Assembly (NCBI GenBank): GCA_002862785.1
Contig: PKDZ01000028.1
Coordinates: forward strand, 1 to 52,157
Direction: 5' to 3'
Source: Flavobacteriales bacterium
GTDB taxonomy: Bacteria; Bacteroidota; Bacteroidia; Flavobacteriales_D; Sanyastnellaceae
DNA length: 52,157 nt
In this document: positions 41,541 through 49,720 of the stretch, in pieces
Layout: every line of letters starts with the position of its first letter
Position numbering within the stretch: position 1 is the stretch's first letter
The notes under the pieces: generated by a model
The model's input: only the letters and a program-made list of their open reading frames with translations
The model's database searches: none
Told to the model about the DNA's origin: nothing
Program-made: the position numbers and the translations under genes

Positions 41541-43640
41541 ATGCGCGAACTCGTCCTCGACGCCCCCTGGATTCAGGTTGCTCCGGCTGTGGCCCTCATG
41601 GTCATGGCCGCTGCCCTCCTGTACAGGATCGACCGAGGCAATCGTCACATCCACGGCGGGATTCGCGCCCTGCTCGGCGTCCTCCGGGCCGCCGTGCTCG
41701 CCCTGCTCGTGATGCTCCTGTTCCGGCCCGTCCTCCGGAGTGAGGAACGCACCACCACCCAACCGGCCCTGCTCATTCTCCAGGACGCCAGCCGCTCCAT
41801 CGGACAGGACGCCCCGAACTGGGGATCCGCACTTGATGAATGGATGGCATCCTTGCCTTCGGCAGAGGGCGAGCCCGGGGCCCGCACCGCCTCATACGGC
41901 TTTGGATCAGAGCTCTTCCCCTGGGCTGAGGGAGACACCGCGATGAAGGCGCCGGTGACCGACCTGACTTCCGCCTTAGACGCGTTGGAAGGTCAATGGG
42001 CGGGACGGCCGGTCGGAGCCGTGGTCGTCGCAACCGATGGCCGGTTCAATCGGGGACGCGATCCGGAAACGGTCGGATTCCGATTCGGCGCCCCGGTCCA
42101 CTTCATCCGACTCGGAGACACCACGCTCCAGAAGGACGTGCGCATCGATCGCCTCCTCCACAACGACATCGCCGGACTCGGCAACCGCTTCCCGATCGAA
42201 GTGGAAATCGGAAGCCAGGGCGTGACCGGCCCCGCCCGCGTCACCCTGACGGGCCCAGACACACGGCTCGTTGAGACCGTCACCCTTGAGCCCGGTGGCG
42301 CCCCGGCCGTCACCACCTTCCTCGTCGAGGCCGCGCGTCCTGGAATTCAGCGCTACACGGTCCAAGTCGCCGATGCCAAGGGGGAAACCAACCTCGACAA
42401 CAATCGGCGGGTCGTCACCGTGGACGTCATTGAGCGGAAGAAGCGCATCCTGCTCACCGGGACCGCACCCCACCCCGACCGCGGGGCGTGGTCCAATGCC
42501 CTGTCCGCCAACGCCAACTACGAAGTCGTCCAATTCACCGTGGCCGACCTGGTCGGGGGCGACCTCGACCAAGGCCCTTGGGACGGCCTGCTCTTCTTCG
42601 GGTTCGACCCCGGTGACCGCGACACCCGCGACCTGTTCGAAACCGCCCGCGAAAACGGGTGGCCCCTCGGCCTGGTGATCGACGCCGAAGCGGACTTTTC
42701 CACCCTCGCCGGACTGGGCATCGGGGTGGATGTGCAACCGAGCCGAGCCGGTCTGACCACGGACCCCCGAGGCTCGGTGAATCCGGCGTTTCCGCACTTC
42801 CAGCCCGATGCGGGACTCGAGACCATGCTGGCGGAGGTTCCTCCGCTCGTCACCCCCTTCGGAGAAACAACGTGGGGTGCCGCCCACACTCCGCTGCTCT
42901 TCCAGCGCATCGGCGGCATCATCACCGACGACCCTCTGCTCACGGTGGCCCAGACCAACCGTGGCCGGCTGATGGTCCTGCTCGGCGAAGGCAGCTGGCG
43001 CTGGCGGCAAGTCGGTTACCTCCGCACAGGATCCCATGCCGCCTTTGACGACCTCATCGCCAAACTCGCCCAATACCTGACATCAGATCCTGGCGTGGAT
43101 CGATTCAGGGTCGAAGCCCCCCGCCTTCTGGATGAAGACCGGAGGGTCACGTTTGAGGCCCGGGTCTACGATGCCACCCTACAGCCCCTCGCCGGCGCCG
43201 ACATCAGCCTTACCCTGCGGGACAGTGCCGGCACCTCCTACGATTACCGGTTCTCCTCCACCCCGAGCGGCGGCTACGGTCTGGACGCCGGACGCCTCCC
43301 GAAAGGCACCTACCGCTGGACGGCACGGACGACCACCGCCGGCACGGACTACGACCGATCAGGCACCTTTGAAATCCGGGGCATCCAGCTCGAACTAAAC
43401 GGCCGGCCCGCCGACCACGACAAGCTCTTGAGGATGGCGGACAACGCCGGCGGCCAGTGCTTCGGTCCCGAAAACCTGGCCGCCCTGACCGAAACCCTCT
43501 CGGCATCTGACCGCTTCATCCCCGAGCTCTCGCTGTCCGAACGACTGCAAGACCTCATCGGACTCAAGGCCTTGCTGATGGCCCTCGTCGCCCTGCTCGG
43601 GCTGGAGTGGTTCGTCCGTCGCTGGTCGGGCACCTATTGA
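41541..43640 (+). CDS. Large vWA-like membrane protein of unknown function
   Basis: A 699-residue protein. Two N-terminal helices (about residues 11-27 and 41-61) precede a von Willebrand A-like domain: the MIDAS-type DASRS at 82-86 and VVVATDGRFNRG. Then follow a CARDB/Ig-like stretch (LDNNRRVVTVDVIERKK) and a region like class I glutamine amidotransferase folds (WDGLLFFGFDPGDRDTRDLF) without obvious catalytic Cys. A C-terminal helix (about 673-690) ends the protein. The layout resembles BatA/GATase-like membrane proteins of Bacteroidota. It follows fabG by 9 bases. Function unknown. Confidence 0.75.
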   Translation: MRELVLDAPWIQVAPAVALMVMAAALLYRIDRGNRHIHGGIRALLGVLRAAVLALLVMLLFRPVLRSEERTTTQPALLILQDASRSIGQDAPNWGSALDEWMASLPSAEGEPGARTASYGFGSELFPWAEGDTAMKAPVTDLTSALDALEGQWAGRPVGAVVVATDGRFNRGRDPETVGFRFGAPVHFIRLGDTTLQKDVRIDRLLHNDIAGLGNRFPIEVEIGSQGVTGPARVTLTGPDTRLVETVTLEPGGAPAVTTFLVEAARPGIQRYTVQVADAKGETNLDNNRRVVTVDVIERKKRILLTGTAPHPDRGAWSNALSANANYEVVQFTVADLVGGDLDQGPWDGLLFFGFDPGDRDTRDLFETARENGWPLGLVIDAEADFSTLAGLGIGVDVQPSRAGLTTDPRGSVNPAFPHFQPDAGLETMLAEVPPLVTPFGETTWGAAHTPLLFQRIGGIITDDPLLTVAQTNRGRLMVLLGEGSWRWRQVGYLRTGSHAAFDDLIAKLAQYLTSDPGVDRFRVEAPRLLDEDRRVTFEARVYDATLQPLAGADISLTLRDSAGTSYDYRFSSTPSGGYGLDAGRLPKGTYRWTARTTTAGTDYDRSGTFEIRGIQLELNGRPADHDKLLRMADNAGGQCFGPENLAALTETLSASDRFIPELSLSERLQDLIGLKALLMALVALLGLEWFVRRWSGTY

Positions 43641-43675
43641 ATCACAAATCCCCGCGTTCGACGGCCGGGCGCGCG

Positions 43676-43683
43676 TAGTTTAG
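43676..43683 (+). promoter_or_regulatory. -7-like box (TAGTTTAG) before the prohibitin gene
   Basis: TAGTTTAG matches TAnnTTTG at all but one position and ends 4 bases before the ATG. No TTG at -33 was seen. Confidence 0.3.
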
Positions 43684-43687
43684 GCGC

Positions 43688-44512
43688 ATGGACACATCGA
43701 ACCGTTCCCTCCGGCTGCTGGCGGTGGGCTCCGCCCTCTTCGTCGGCCTGCTCATCAGCTGGTCCTCTTTGACCTTCACCATTCCTTCTGGCCATGCCGG
43801 CTTGATCTTCCGCACCTTCTCTGGCGGAATCAACCCGGCGGAAAGCCCGGTCGACCAAGGCTTCCATATCAAGGCCCCATGGGACCGCATCGTGACCTAC
43901 GAGGTCCGGCAAAAGGAAATGCAGCAAAAGCTCGACGTCCTCTCTTCCAACCTGCTCAAGATCCAACTGGACATGACCGTCTTCCACCAGCCGGTCTACG
44001 ACGCCCTCGGCGCCCTCGAAATCGAACGCGGGCGTGGTTACGAGGACGCCGTCATCGTGCCCGCCATGCGGTCCGTATCCCGTGAAGTATTTGCCAAATA
44101 CCTTCCCGAAGAGATCAACACCTCCAAGCGGGAGGAAATCCAGATCGAAATCCAGGACCGGCTCCGGGAGAAGCTCGTCTCCAACTACATCCAGCTCAAC
44201 GACGTGCTCATCCGCAACATCCGGCTGCCCCAAACCCTTGAGGAGGCCATCGAACGCAAGCTCCAGCAGGAACAGGAATCGCTCGAATACGAGTTTCGCC
44301 TCGAAAAGGAGACCAAGGAGGCCCAGCGCAAGCGCATCGAGGCCGAGGGGATCCGGGACTTCCAGGAGATTGTCTCCGAAGGCATCTCCGATGAGCTCCT
44401 CCGCTGGAAGGGCATCGAGGCCACTCAGAAACTGGCTGAAAGCCCGAACAGCAAGGTGGTCGTGGTCGGAAGCGGAGACGACGGTCTGCCGATCATCCTC
44501 GGCAACAACTGA
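43688..44512 (+). CDS. Prohibitin family protein (SPFH/Band 7)
   Basis: A 274-residue protein with one N-terminal transmembrane helix (about residues 10-28), then a SPFH domain (IPSGHAGLIFRTFSGGINP, GFHIKAPWDRIVTYEVRQKE) and a long coiled coil (about 180-245, ERKLQQEQESLEYEFRLEKETKEAQRKRIEAEG-like). Prohibitins form large membrane rings that regulate proteases such as FtsH; ftsH is about 5 kb away on the other strand. A bidirectional terminator follows the gene. Confidence 0.92.
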   Translation: MDTSNRSLRLLAVGSALFVGLLISWSSLTFTIPSGHAGLIFRTFSGGINPAESPVDQGFHIKAPWDRIVTYEVRQKEMQQKLDVLSSNLLKIQLDMTVFHQPVYDALGALEIERGRGYEDAVIVPAMRSVSREVFAKYLPEEINTSKREEIQIEIQDRLREKLVSNYIQLNDVLIRNIRLPQTLEEAIERKLQQEQESLEYEFRLEKETKEAQRKRIEAEGIRDFQEIVSEGISDELLRWKGIEATQKLAESPNSKVVVVGSGDDGLPIILGNN

Positions 44513-44552
44513 TCGCCGGGATCGTTCCCGCGGACTGGAACCAAACGACACG

Positions 44553-44582
44553 AAAAAGCCCCGCTCGATGGCGGGGCTTTTT
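44553..44582. terminator. Bidirectional terminator between prohibitin and rpmB
   Basis: AAAAAGCCCCGC (44553-44564), six-base loop, GCGGGGCTTTTT (44571-44582). A/T tracts on both sides let it end the plus-strand prohibitin transcript and the minus-strand rpmB transcript. Confidence 0.92.
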
Positions 44583-44602
44583 CATGGGCGGTGACGAAGG
44601 AA

Positions 44603-44845
44603 TCAGGCCTCCGTCCAAGTGCCCTTCTCCTTGGCCTTGGCAATGGCGCCGAGGACGCCAAGACGGTTGATGTTGCGCATGCCGGAGGCACTGACGCGCA
44701 GGGTAATCCAACGGTCCTCCTCGGGAATGAAGAAGCGCTTCTTGAACAGGTTGGGGTAGAAACGGCGCTTCGTGCGGCGGTTGGAGTGGGAAACGTTGTT
44801 TCCGACCATCACTTTCTTACCGGTCAACTGGCAAATGCGGCTCAT
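44603..44845 (-). CDS. rpmB: 50S ribosomal protein L28
   Basis: An 80-residue L28 with [20 protein letters not shown] at the start (the usual Cys/Gly region), then [20 protein letters not shown] and the C-terminal [19 protein letters not shown]. Length is normal. ATG at 44845 is unambiguous from the family start; the open frame further upstream is leader. In many Bacteroidota rpmB is followed by rpmG and DUF4295, but here a terminator follows and both are absent. Confidence 0.97.
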   Translation of the reverse strand: MSRICQLTGKKVMVGNNVSHSNRRTKRRFYPNLFKKRFFIPEEDRWITLRVSASGMRNINRLGVLGAIAKAKEKGTWTEA

Positions 44846-44875
44846 GGGGAGTGCTTTCCGTGGTTCGTATCCAAT

Positions 44876-44926
44876 TCCCGAAAATTTCGGGAGTGCAAAG
44901 GTGCGCTTTTCAATGCGAATCCGCAA
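44876..44926 (-). promoter_or_regulatory. Promoter and palindromic leader of rpmB
   Basis: Minus-strand TTG (44926-44924), 20-base spacer and CACCTTTG (44903-44896) form a near-consensus Bacteroidota promoter inside the 3' end of cinA. Just downstream, TCCCGAAAATTTCGGGA (44876-44892) is a near-perfect palindrome in the rpmB leader that could be an operator or a regulatory hairpin. Confidence 0.5.
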
Positions 44927-46220
44927 CCCCTTGCGATGCAGAAGCCGCATCCGCCCGCAAACTCCTCCCTTCGTCAAGGGCAAGCGCGCAGGCCGACCGA
45001 ATCGTCATGCCCAAATTCCGCGCCCGATCACGTCCGAAACGATGCCCCACGCAGCGGGTTCCTTCCGGCCCGGCACAGGCGATGAACACCGTGCCCACCG
45101 GCTTTTCAGCGGTCCCACCATCCGGTCCCGCAATCCCGGTGATGCCCACGCCGAAATCGGCGCCCAGTCGCGAACGGGCGCCCTCCGCCATGGCCCGGGC
45201 CACCGGTTCGGACACAGCCCCATGAGCAGCCAAATCCCCCTCTGAGACACCGAGCAATTCCACTTTGGCCGAATTGGCATAGGCCTGCACTCCACCGAGG
45301 AAATAGGCACTGGCTCCGGGCGCGGCCACCAAGGCGGCCCCCAGCCCACCGCCAGTGCAGCTCTCGGCCACAGCGAAGGTCCAACCTTGTGAGGTCATCA
45401 GGTGGGCGAGCTCCTGTTCGACAGTGCGTCCTTCTTCAGACACCACCCACTCGGTCAGGCGGTCCACAAGGTCGCCCCGGGCGACATCCAATCCGGCCGT
45501 GGCGGCCCCCTCTGCCGTTAGGCGAAGGCGCACGCTACCCGGGCTGGGCAGATAGGCCAGCTTGATGCCCTCCCCGGCCCATCGGGTTTCCAAATCCTCG
45601 ATGCGGGCCGCCAGTTGGCTCTCGCCCGTGCCCATCGTCAAAATGGACCGGTGCTCACGCTCAGGTTGCCGGCCGGCCTTCGCCAGACGGTTGCGCATGC
45701 CGGGAATGACCCCATGGATCATGATGTGCTCCATCTCGTATGGCACGCCGGGCATGGACACGGTCACTCCGCCTTCCCGGTCGAACCACATGCCACTGGC
45801 CGTGCCCAATGGATTGTCCAATGCCGTGCAGGAAGCGGGCAACAGGGCCTGGTCGCGGTTGACCTGCAGGACCTCACGGCCGCGTCGGCCGAACCAGGCG
45901 ACGATGCGGTCTTCGATGTCGGGGTGGCGGACCAATTCAGTCCCGTTGTGCTCGCAGAGCACATGTTTGGTGATGTCGTCCCGGGTCGGCCCCAGGCCGC
46001 CCGTCAACAGGACGAGTTCGGCGCGGGCTTCTGCCCCGCGCAGGGCCTCGAGGATGGCCTCCCGGGTGTCCGGAATGACCTGGCACCGGCCCACGTGCCA
46101 TCCCTCCGCCTCGAGGGCACGGCCCATCCAGGCGGCGTTGGTGTTGACGGTCTGGCCGATTAGGAGTTCATCCCCAATCGAGACCACCTCGACCTCCAGC
46201 CGCCCGGATGAACCGGCCAT
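44910..46220 (-). CDS. cinA: CinA family protein (competence/damage-inducible, NMN deamidase)
   Basis: A 436-residue CinA with both domains. The N-terminal MoaB/COG1058 domain has [19 protein letters not shown] and [15 protein letters not shown]. The C-terminal PncC domain ([40 protein letters not shown]) hydrolyses nicotinamide mononucleotide in NAD recycling. Length is standard. Its ATG overlaps the stop of the T9SS cargo gene. The rpmB promoter appears to lie in its 3' end. Confidence 0.95.
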   Translation of the reverse strand: MAGSSGRLEVEVVSIGDELLIGQTVNTNAAWMGRALEAEGWHVGRCQVIPDTREAILEALRGAEARAELVLLTGGLGPTRDDITKHVLCEHNGTELVRHPDIEDRIVAWFGRRGREVLQVNRDQALLPASCTALDNPLGTASGMWFDREGGVTVSMPGVPYEMEHIMIHGVIPGMRNRLAKAGRQPEREHRSILTMGTGESQLAARIEDLETRWAGEGIKLAYLPSPGSVRLRLTAEGAATAGLDVARGDLVDRLTEWVVSEEGRTVEQELAHLMTSQGWTFAVAESCTGGGLGAALVAAPGASAYFLGGVQAYANSAKVELLGVSEGDLAAHGAVSEPVARAMAEGARSRLGADFGVGITGIAGPDGGTAEKPVGTVFIACAGPEGTRCVGHRFGRDRARNLGMTIRSACALALDEGRSLRADAASASQGVADSH

Positions 46221-48130
46221 CAGCGGATGGAGAGGCGCTCGATGCTCCGTGCACCGGAGCCGCTGACCTCCACCGTGTAGACGCCGGGGGTCAGGTTCGA
46301 CACGTCCATGCGGGCAATGCGGCCCTGAACCCGCTCGAAGCGGACCAGGCGGCCACCCAGGTCCCGGATGCGGACCTCCGCTCCAATCAGGAGCTCATCC
46401 AGCACCACCTCCACCACGGCGTCCGCCGGGTTCGGGAACAGGCCGAAGCCGACTTCGGCGATCTCACCGATGCCCACGTAGTCCTCGAAGTCCACATCGG
46501 CGCAGTCATCGAGATCCTCGACCATCATGGAGAGGCCCACGATGTCGTTGATGTCAATCGGATCCTCATCGCCGCGAACGTGCAAGCCGGGCTCGAAGTC
46601 ACGCTGGTAGGTCAGGTTGAGCTCCCCACCGGAGATGCGAGGCGGAATGCACGGGTACACCGCCTCAATCAGGTCGAAATCAAAATCCGGGGTCACGTCA
46701 CAAGCCGTCTCGCTGTTCCAGGTCTCACCGAGGTCGGTGGAGTGGACCACGTAGCAGTGGCGGTAGTTCTGGACACCCGTCGAGAAGTTCTCCATCAGGG
46801 CACTGTAAGCCACCACAATCGTGTTGGACTCGACCACTTGTCCGGCGGAAGCCTGGGAGGAAATGCCCACGAAGTAGCCGGCAATCTCATCTTCGAAGTC
46901 GAGCGTGCCGCTGCCGTCGATGTCATAGGCATAAGCAATGGTCACGGTGGTGTCCGGGCCCATGTCGTTGCGCCAGTACTCCAGACCATTGGTGTAGGGG
47001 TAGTAACTGGACGTGCCGTCCGTCGTGTCGCTGTCCGCGTAGAACATGGCCCCGAAGAACACGTGCACGCCGCCCGCCTCATCGACGAGGACATCGCCGG
47101 CACGGTCGGCGTTGAAGAACATGGCATTCCCGCTGGCGTCCACCGCATCGGCGATGGTGGTGTCGAGCAGGGCGCCGGAGTCGAGCACGTAGTTGTCGAC
47201 CGGGAAGTCCACAATGGCCTCGTAGCTCCAGGTGGCTCCGTTGTCCTCGGAGATCATGGCAAACGTGTCGTAGAAACCGTTGAAGACCGCAAAAGCGACC
47301 GTCTCGCCCTCGGCGTGGATGGCGTAGGAGTCAGCCACGAAGCCGCCGGCGAAGGCAGACGTGTCCAACTCGGCAAACGTCTGCATGTCCCAGTTGGCAC
47401 CGCCGTCCGTGGACCGCATGTAGATCAGGGCACCGTCCTGTCCATTGTAGAGGACGCCGCCATTGCCTTCCGGGGCCGTGATGCAGATGGCGTGAATGGT
47501 GTTGCCGTCGGCTCCACCCACGGTGGCGCGGGGCCAAAGGTGCCAGATGTCGTTGCCGGTCTCATCCGGCAGGGCGGGCAGCGTGTTCGTGGTCCAGACG
47601 CCGGATCCCACGGCGTCACGGGTGGCGAAGACGAGGCCTCCGGTGCTGCCATGGCTCAGGGCAAACTCGGAACCGTTGGCCAAGTGCCCGAGGGACGGCC
47701 AACCGATGCGGACGTCCTCGATGCGGTCGTAGGGAATCTCTCCCCAGTCCATGTCCGGCCCCGGGGCCTTGTAGTTGTAACCCGTTCCCCGGTCGCTGAA
47801 GGGCGACGTCTCAAGGGACTGGATCCAGCCGGCGCTGATGCCGTTGCCGGAGCTGTACACCCGGTCGTCGACGGCGTAGTTGGACTGAAGGTCATACTGG
47901 GTCAGACCGATGATCTGACGCTGGATGACCATTTCCCGCAGCTGCAGGTGGTCAATGTCCCCCACGTTCTGGCCGGTGAGCGGCTGGTAGGGAATGATCT
48001 CCTCGCCGGTCATGTCGACCGTCGGCAGCGGGGCCGACACCTTCTGGGCGTCGGAGAGCGGAATGAATTGGGCCTGGACGGCCAGGGAGGTCGCCATCAG
48101 GGCAACCAAGGAAAGAATCGCGTAGCGCAT
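46220..48130 (-). CDS. Secreted T9SS cargo protein with Asp-box repeats
   Basis: A 636-residue exported protein. Residues 1-20 are a signal peptide (LAVQAQ). The body has Asp-box (BNR) motifs RSTDGGANW, ISEDNGATW and HSTDLGETW, indicating a sialidase-like beta-propeller, and one EF-hand-like DIDGSGTLDFEDE. The last 75 residues (FGLFPNPADAVVEV, VRIRDLGGRLV, LTPGVYTVEV) are a type A T9SS sorting domain, so the protein is moved across the outer membrane by the type IX system. Catalytic residues for a glycosidase were not identified, so enzyme function is open. Confidence 0.88.
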   Translation of the reverse strand: MRYAILSLVALMATSLAVQAQFIPLSDAQKVSAPLPTVDMTGEEIIPYQPLTGQNVGDIDHLQLREMVIQRQIIGLTQYDLQSNYAVDDRVYSSGNGISAGWIQSLETSPFSDRGTGYNYKAPGPDMDWGEIPYDRIEDVRIGWPSLGHLANGSEFALSHGSTGGLVFATRDAVGSGVWTTNTLPALPDETGNDIWHLWPRATVGGADGNTIHAICITAPEGNGGVLYNGQDGALIYMRSTDGGANWDMQTFAELDTSAFAGGFVADSYAIHAEGETVAFAVFNGFYDTFAMISEDNGATWSYEAIVDFPVDNYVLDSGALLDTTIADAVDASGNAMFFNADRAGDVLVDEAGGVHVFFGAMFYADSDTTDGTSSYYPYTNGLEYWRNDMGPDTTVTIAYAYDIDGSGTLDFEDEIAGYFVGISSQASAGQVVESNTIVVAYSALMENFSTGVQNYRHCYVVHSTDLGETWNSETACDVTPDFDFDLIEAVYPCIPPRISGGELNLTYQRDFEPGLHVRGDEDPIDINDIVGLSMMVEDLDDCADVDFEDYVGIGEIAEVGFGLFPNPADAVVEVVLDELLIGAEVRIRDLGGRLVRFERVQGRIARMDVSNLTPGVYTVEVSGSGARSIERLSIR

Positions 48131-48175
48131 GGTGGTTCAGGTGTTCGGACCAAGTCAGTCCGTGTGCCGGGGAAG

Positions 48176-48841
48176 TTAAGGCACCTCGGGCAACCTCGCC
48201 ACCACCGTGCTGCGGGCCACGACCCGGTCTCCCGGCTTCACGAGCACCTCCGCATCCAAGGGCAGATAGAAATCGATTCGGGACCCAAACAGGATGAAGC
48301 CAGCCTCCTGGCCGTGCTCCATCTCCTGCCCCTCCTCCACGAACCAGCGGATGCGCCGGGCCACGGCTCCGGCAATCTGACGCCAGACAACCATTCCATA
48401 CGGCGTGCGCTGTCCGAAGGTGGTGCGCTCATTGAGCGTCGAAGACTTCTTGTGCCACGCCACGAGGTATTCCCCGGGATGGTATTTGAAGTACTCGAGG
48501 GTCCCACCGACCGGGGCCCATTGGCAATGCACATCGAAAATGCTGAGGAAGACGCAGACCTTGATCGCCTTGCCCCCGATCACCTCGGGTTCGTCCACCT
48601 CCTCGACCAGCACCACCTTGCCATCACTCACGGCGGTGACCTCGTTGGGAGCGGCACTGAATGGCCGGGGCGGAATCCGGAAGAACCACAACACCAGACA
48701 GAACAGGATCAGCAAAGCGCCCCGCACGCCCCACTCCAACCAGTCGGGGATCTGGGGAATCTGGTGGACCAGCACCGCTACAGCGACGACGATGACCAAG
48801 AAGACGAGGATCACGCGGTATCCCGCGGGGTGGATGTACAT
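48176..48841 (-). CDS. psd: Phosphatidylserine decarboxylase family protein
   Basis: A 221-residue short-form decarboxylase that makes phosphatidylethanolamine. It has two N-terminal helices (about residues 8-50) and a C-terminal FILFGSRIDFYLPLDAEVLV. There the Ser of GSR is the self-cleavage site that yields the pyruvoyl group (GST in E. coli). VFLSIFDVHCQWAPVGG carries the conserved His region. It starts 10 bases after the cdsA stop, giving a phospholipid-synthesis pair. Confidence 0.92.
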   Translation of the reverse strand: MYIHPAGYRVILVFLVIVVAVAVLVHQIPQIPDWLEWGVRGALLILFCLVLWFFRIPPRPFSAAPNEVTAVSDGKVVLVEEVDEPEVIGGKAIKVCVFLSIFDVHCQWAPVGGTLEYFKYHPGEYLVAWHKKSSTLNERTTFGQRTPYGMVVWRQIAGAVARRIRWFVEEGQEMEHGQEAGFILFGSRIDFYLPLDAEVLVKPGDRVVARSTVVARLPEVP

Positions 48842-48851
48842 GGCGCGAAAA

Positions 48852-49514
48852 TCAGAAAAGCTGAAGCAGGATGGCCGCGATCGGGGCCGAAAAAAAATGG
48901 GAGTCGAACCGATCCAGCACGCCGCCGTGTCCGGGCAGCATGGTTCCGGAATCCTTGATGCCCGCCTGGCGCTTCAAGGCGCTCTCGAGCAGGTCCCCCA
49001 TCGGTCCGAACACCGACACCACCGCACCGAGTGCAGCCCACTGCGCGGCCGTCAGATCCGCCACGCCCTGCGACACCCCCAACAGCCCGTAGGCCACCGC
49101 CAAGGTGGCCACCGCCCCTCCAGCCCATCCTTCCCAGGTCTTGCCCGGTGAGGTGGACGGGGCCAGCTTGTGGCGGCCGAAACTGCGGCCGAAGAGATAG
49201 GCCGCCGTGTCGTTGGTCCACAGCAACACAAACCACCCGAGCGGAAGGGCGGATTCGTATGCGTTTCCGCGCCAACCGATGAAAAACAGGCCCACAACCG
49301 GCAGGGCCACCATGGCCAAGCCCTTCAGGTACACTTCTGCCGAGGACTGCTCGGGATCGGCCGCCTGAAGGGCCTCCCTGGCCTCCTGCCACCCCACGTA
49401 TAACAAGATGGCCAGCAGGGCCGACCACGTCCACAGGCCACCGAGGATGGCCGCCACGATGGCCGAGACCAATACGGCCCCCGTCATGGCCCGGATAAAG
49501 AATTCGCTGCGCAT
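48852..49514 (-). CDS. cdsA: Phosphatidate cytidylyltransferase
   Basis: A 220-residue membrane enzyme that makes CDP-diacylglycerol from phosphatidate and CTP. The family signature is complete: NDTAAYLFGRSFGRHKLAPS, SPGKTWEGW, and the C-terminal MGDLLESALKRQAGIKDSGT with LPGHGGVLDRFDS. It is shorter than the E. coli enzyme (285 residues) because N-terminal helices are fewer, as in other Bacteroidota. Its ATG overlaps the DUF2007 gene stop. Confidence 0.95.
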   Translation of the reverse strand: MRSEFFIRAMTGAVLVSAIVAAILGGLWTWSALLAILLYVGWQEAREALQAADPEQSSAEVYLKGLAMVALPVVGLFFIGWRGNAYESALPLGWFVLLWTNDTAAYLFGRSFGRHKLAPSTSPGKTWEGWAGGAVATLAVAYGLLGVSQGVADLTAAQWAALGAVVSVFGPMGDLLESALKRQAGIKDSGTMLPGHGGVLDRFDSHFFSAPIAAILLQLF

Positions 49515-49720
49515 CAGGATGGTTCCGGAGCCAGCCCGAGGACGGCCCGGGCGCGCTCGGCCTGCTGTTCGGGCACCCAGAGCACCAGCTCTCCGAATCC
49601 ATAGCTGCTGTCCTTCTGGTTGAGGAGCACCGCCGGAATGCCCACCCCCTCGAGGGCGTTCTTGAAGAGTTCAGCGCGAAAGGACTGCGACTCGGTCAAA
49701 AGGCGGACCCAGCCCTCCAT
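49514..49720 (-). CDS. DUF2007 domain protein
   Basis: A 68-residue protein with one ferredoxin-like DUF2007 fold: WVRLLTESQSFRAELFKNAL then GIPAVLLNQKDSSYGFGELVLWVP. Its function is unknown. The gene sits between ftsH and cdsA; its ATG directly follows the ftsH stop and its stop overlaps the cdsA ATG. A role linked to membrane homeostasis is inference only. Confidence 0.85.
   Translation of the reverse strand: MEGWVRLLTESQSFRAELFKNALEGVGIPAVLLNQKDSSYGFGELVLWVPEQQAERARAVLGLAPEPS

Noticed and set aside
46208-48958. 916-codon open frame on the plus strand over the T9SS gene and psd
   Set aside because: Antisense to genes with clear signal peptide, sorting domain and enzyme motifs; no domain could be seen in its translation.
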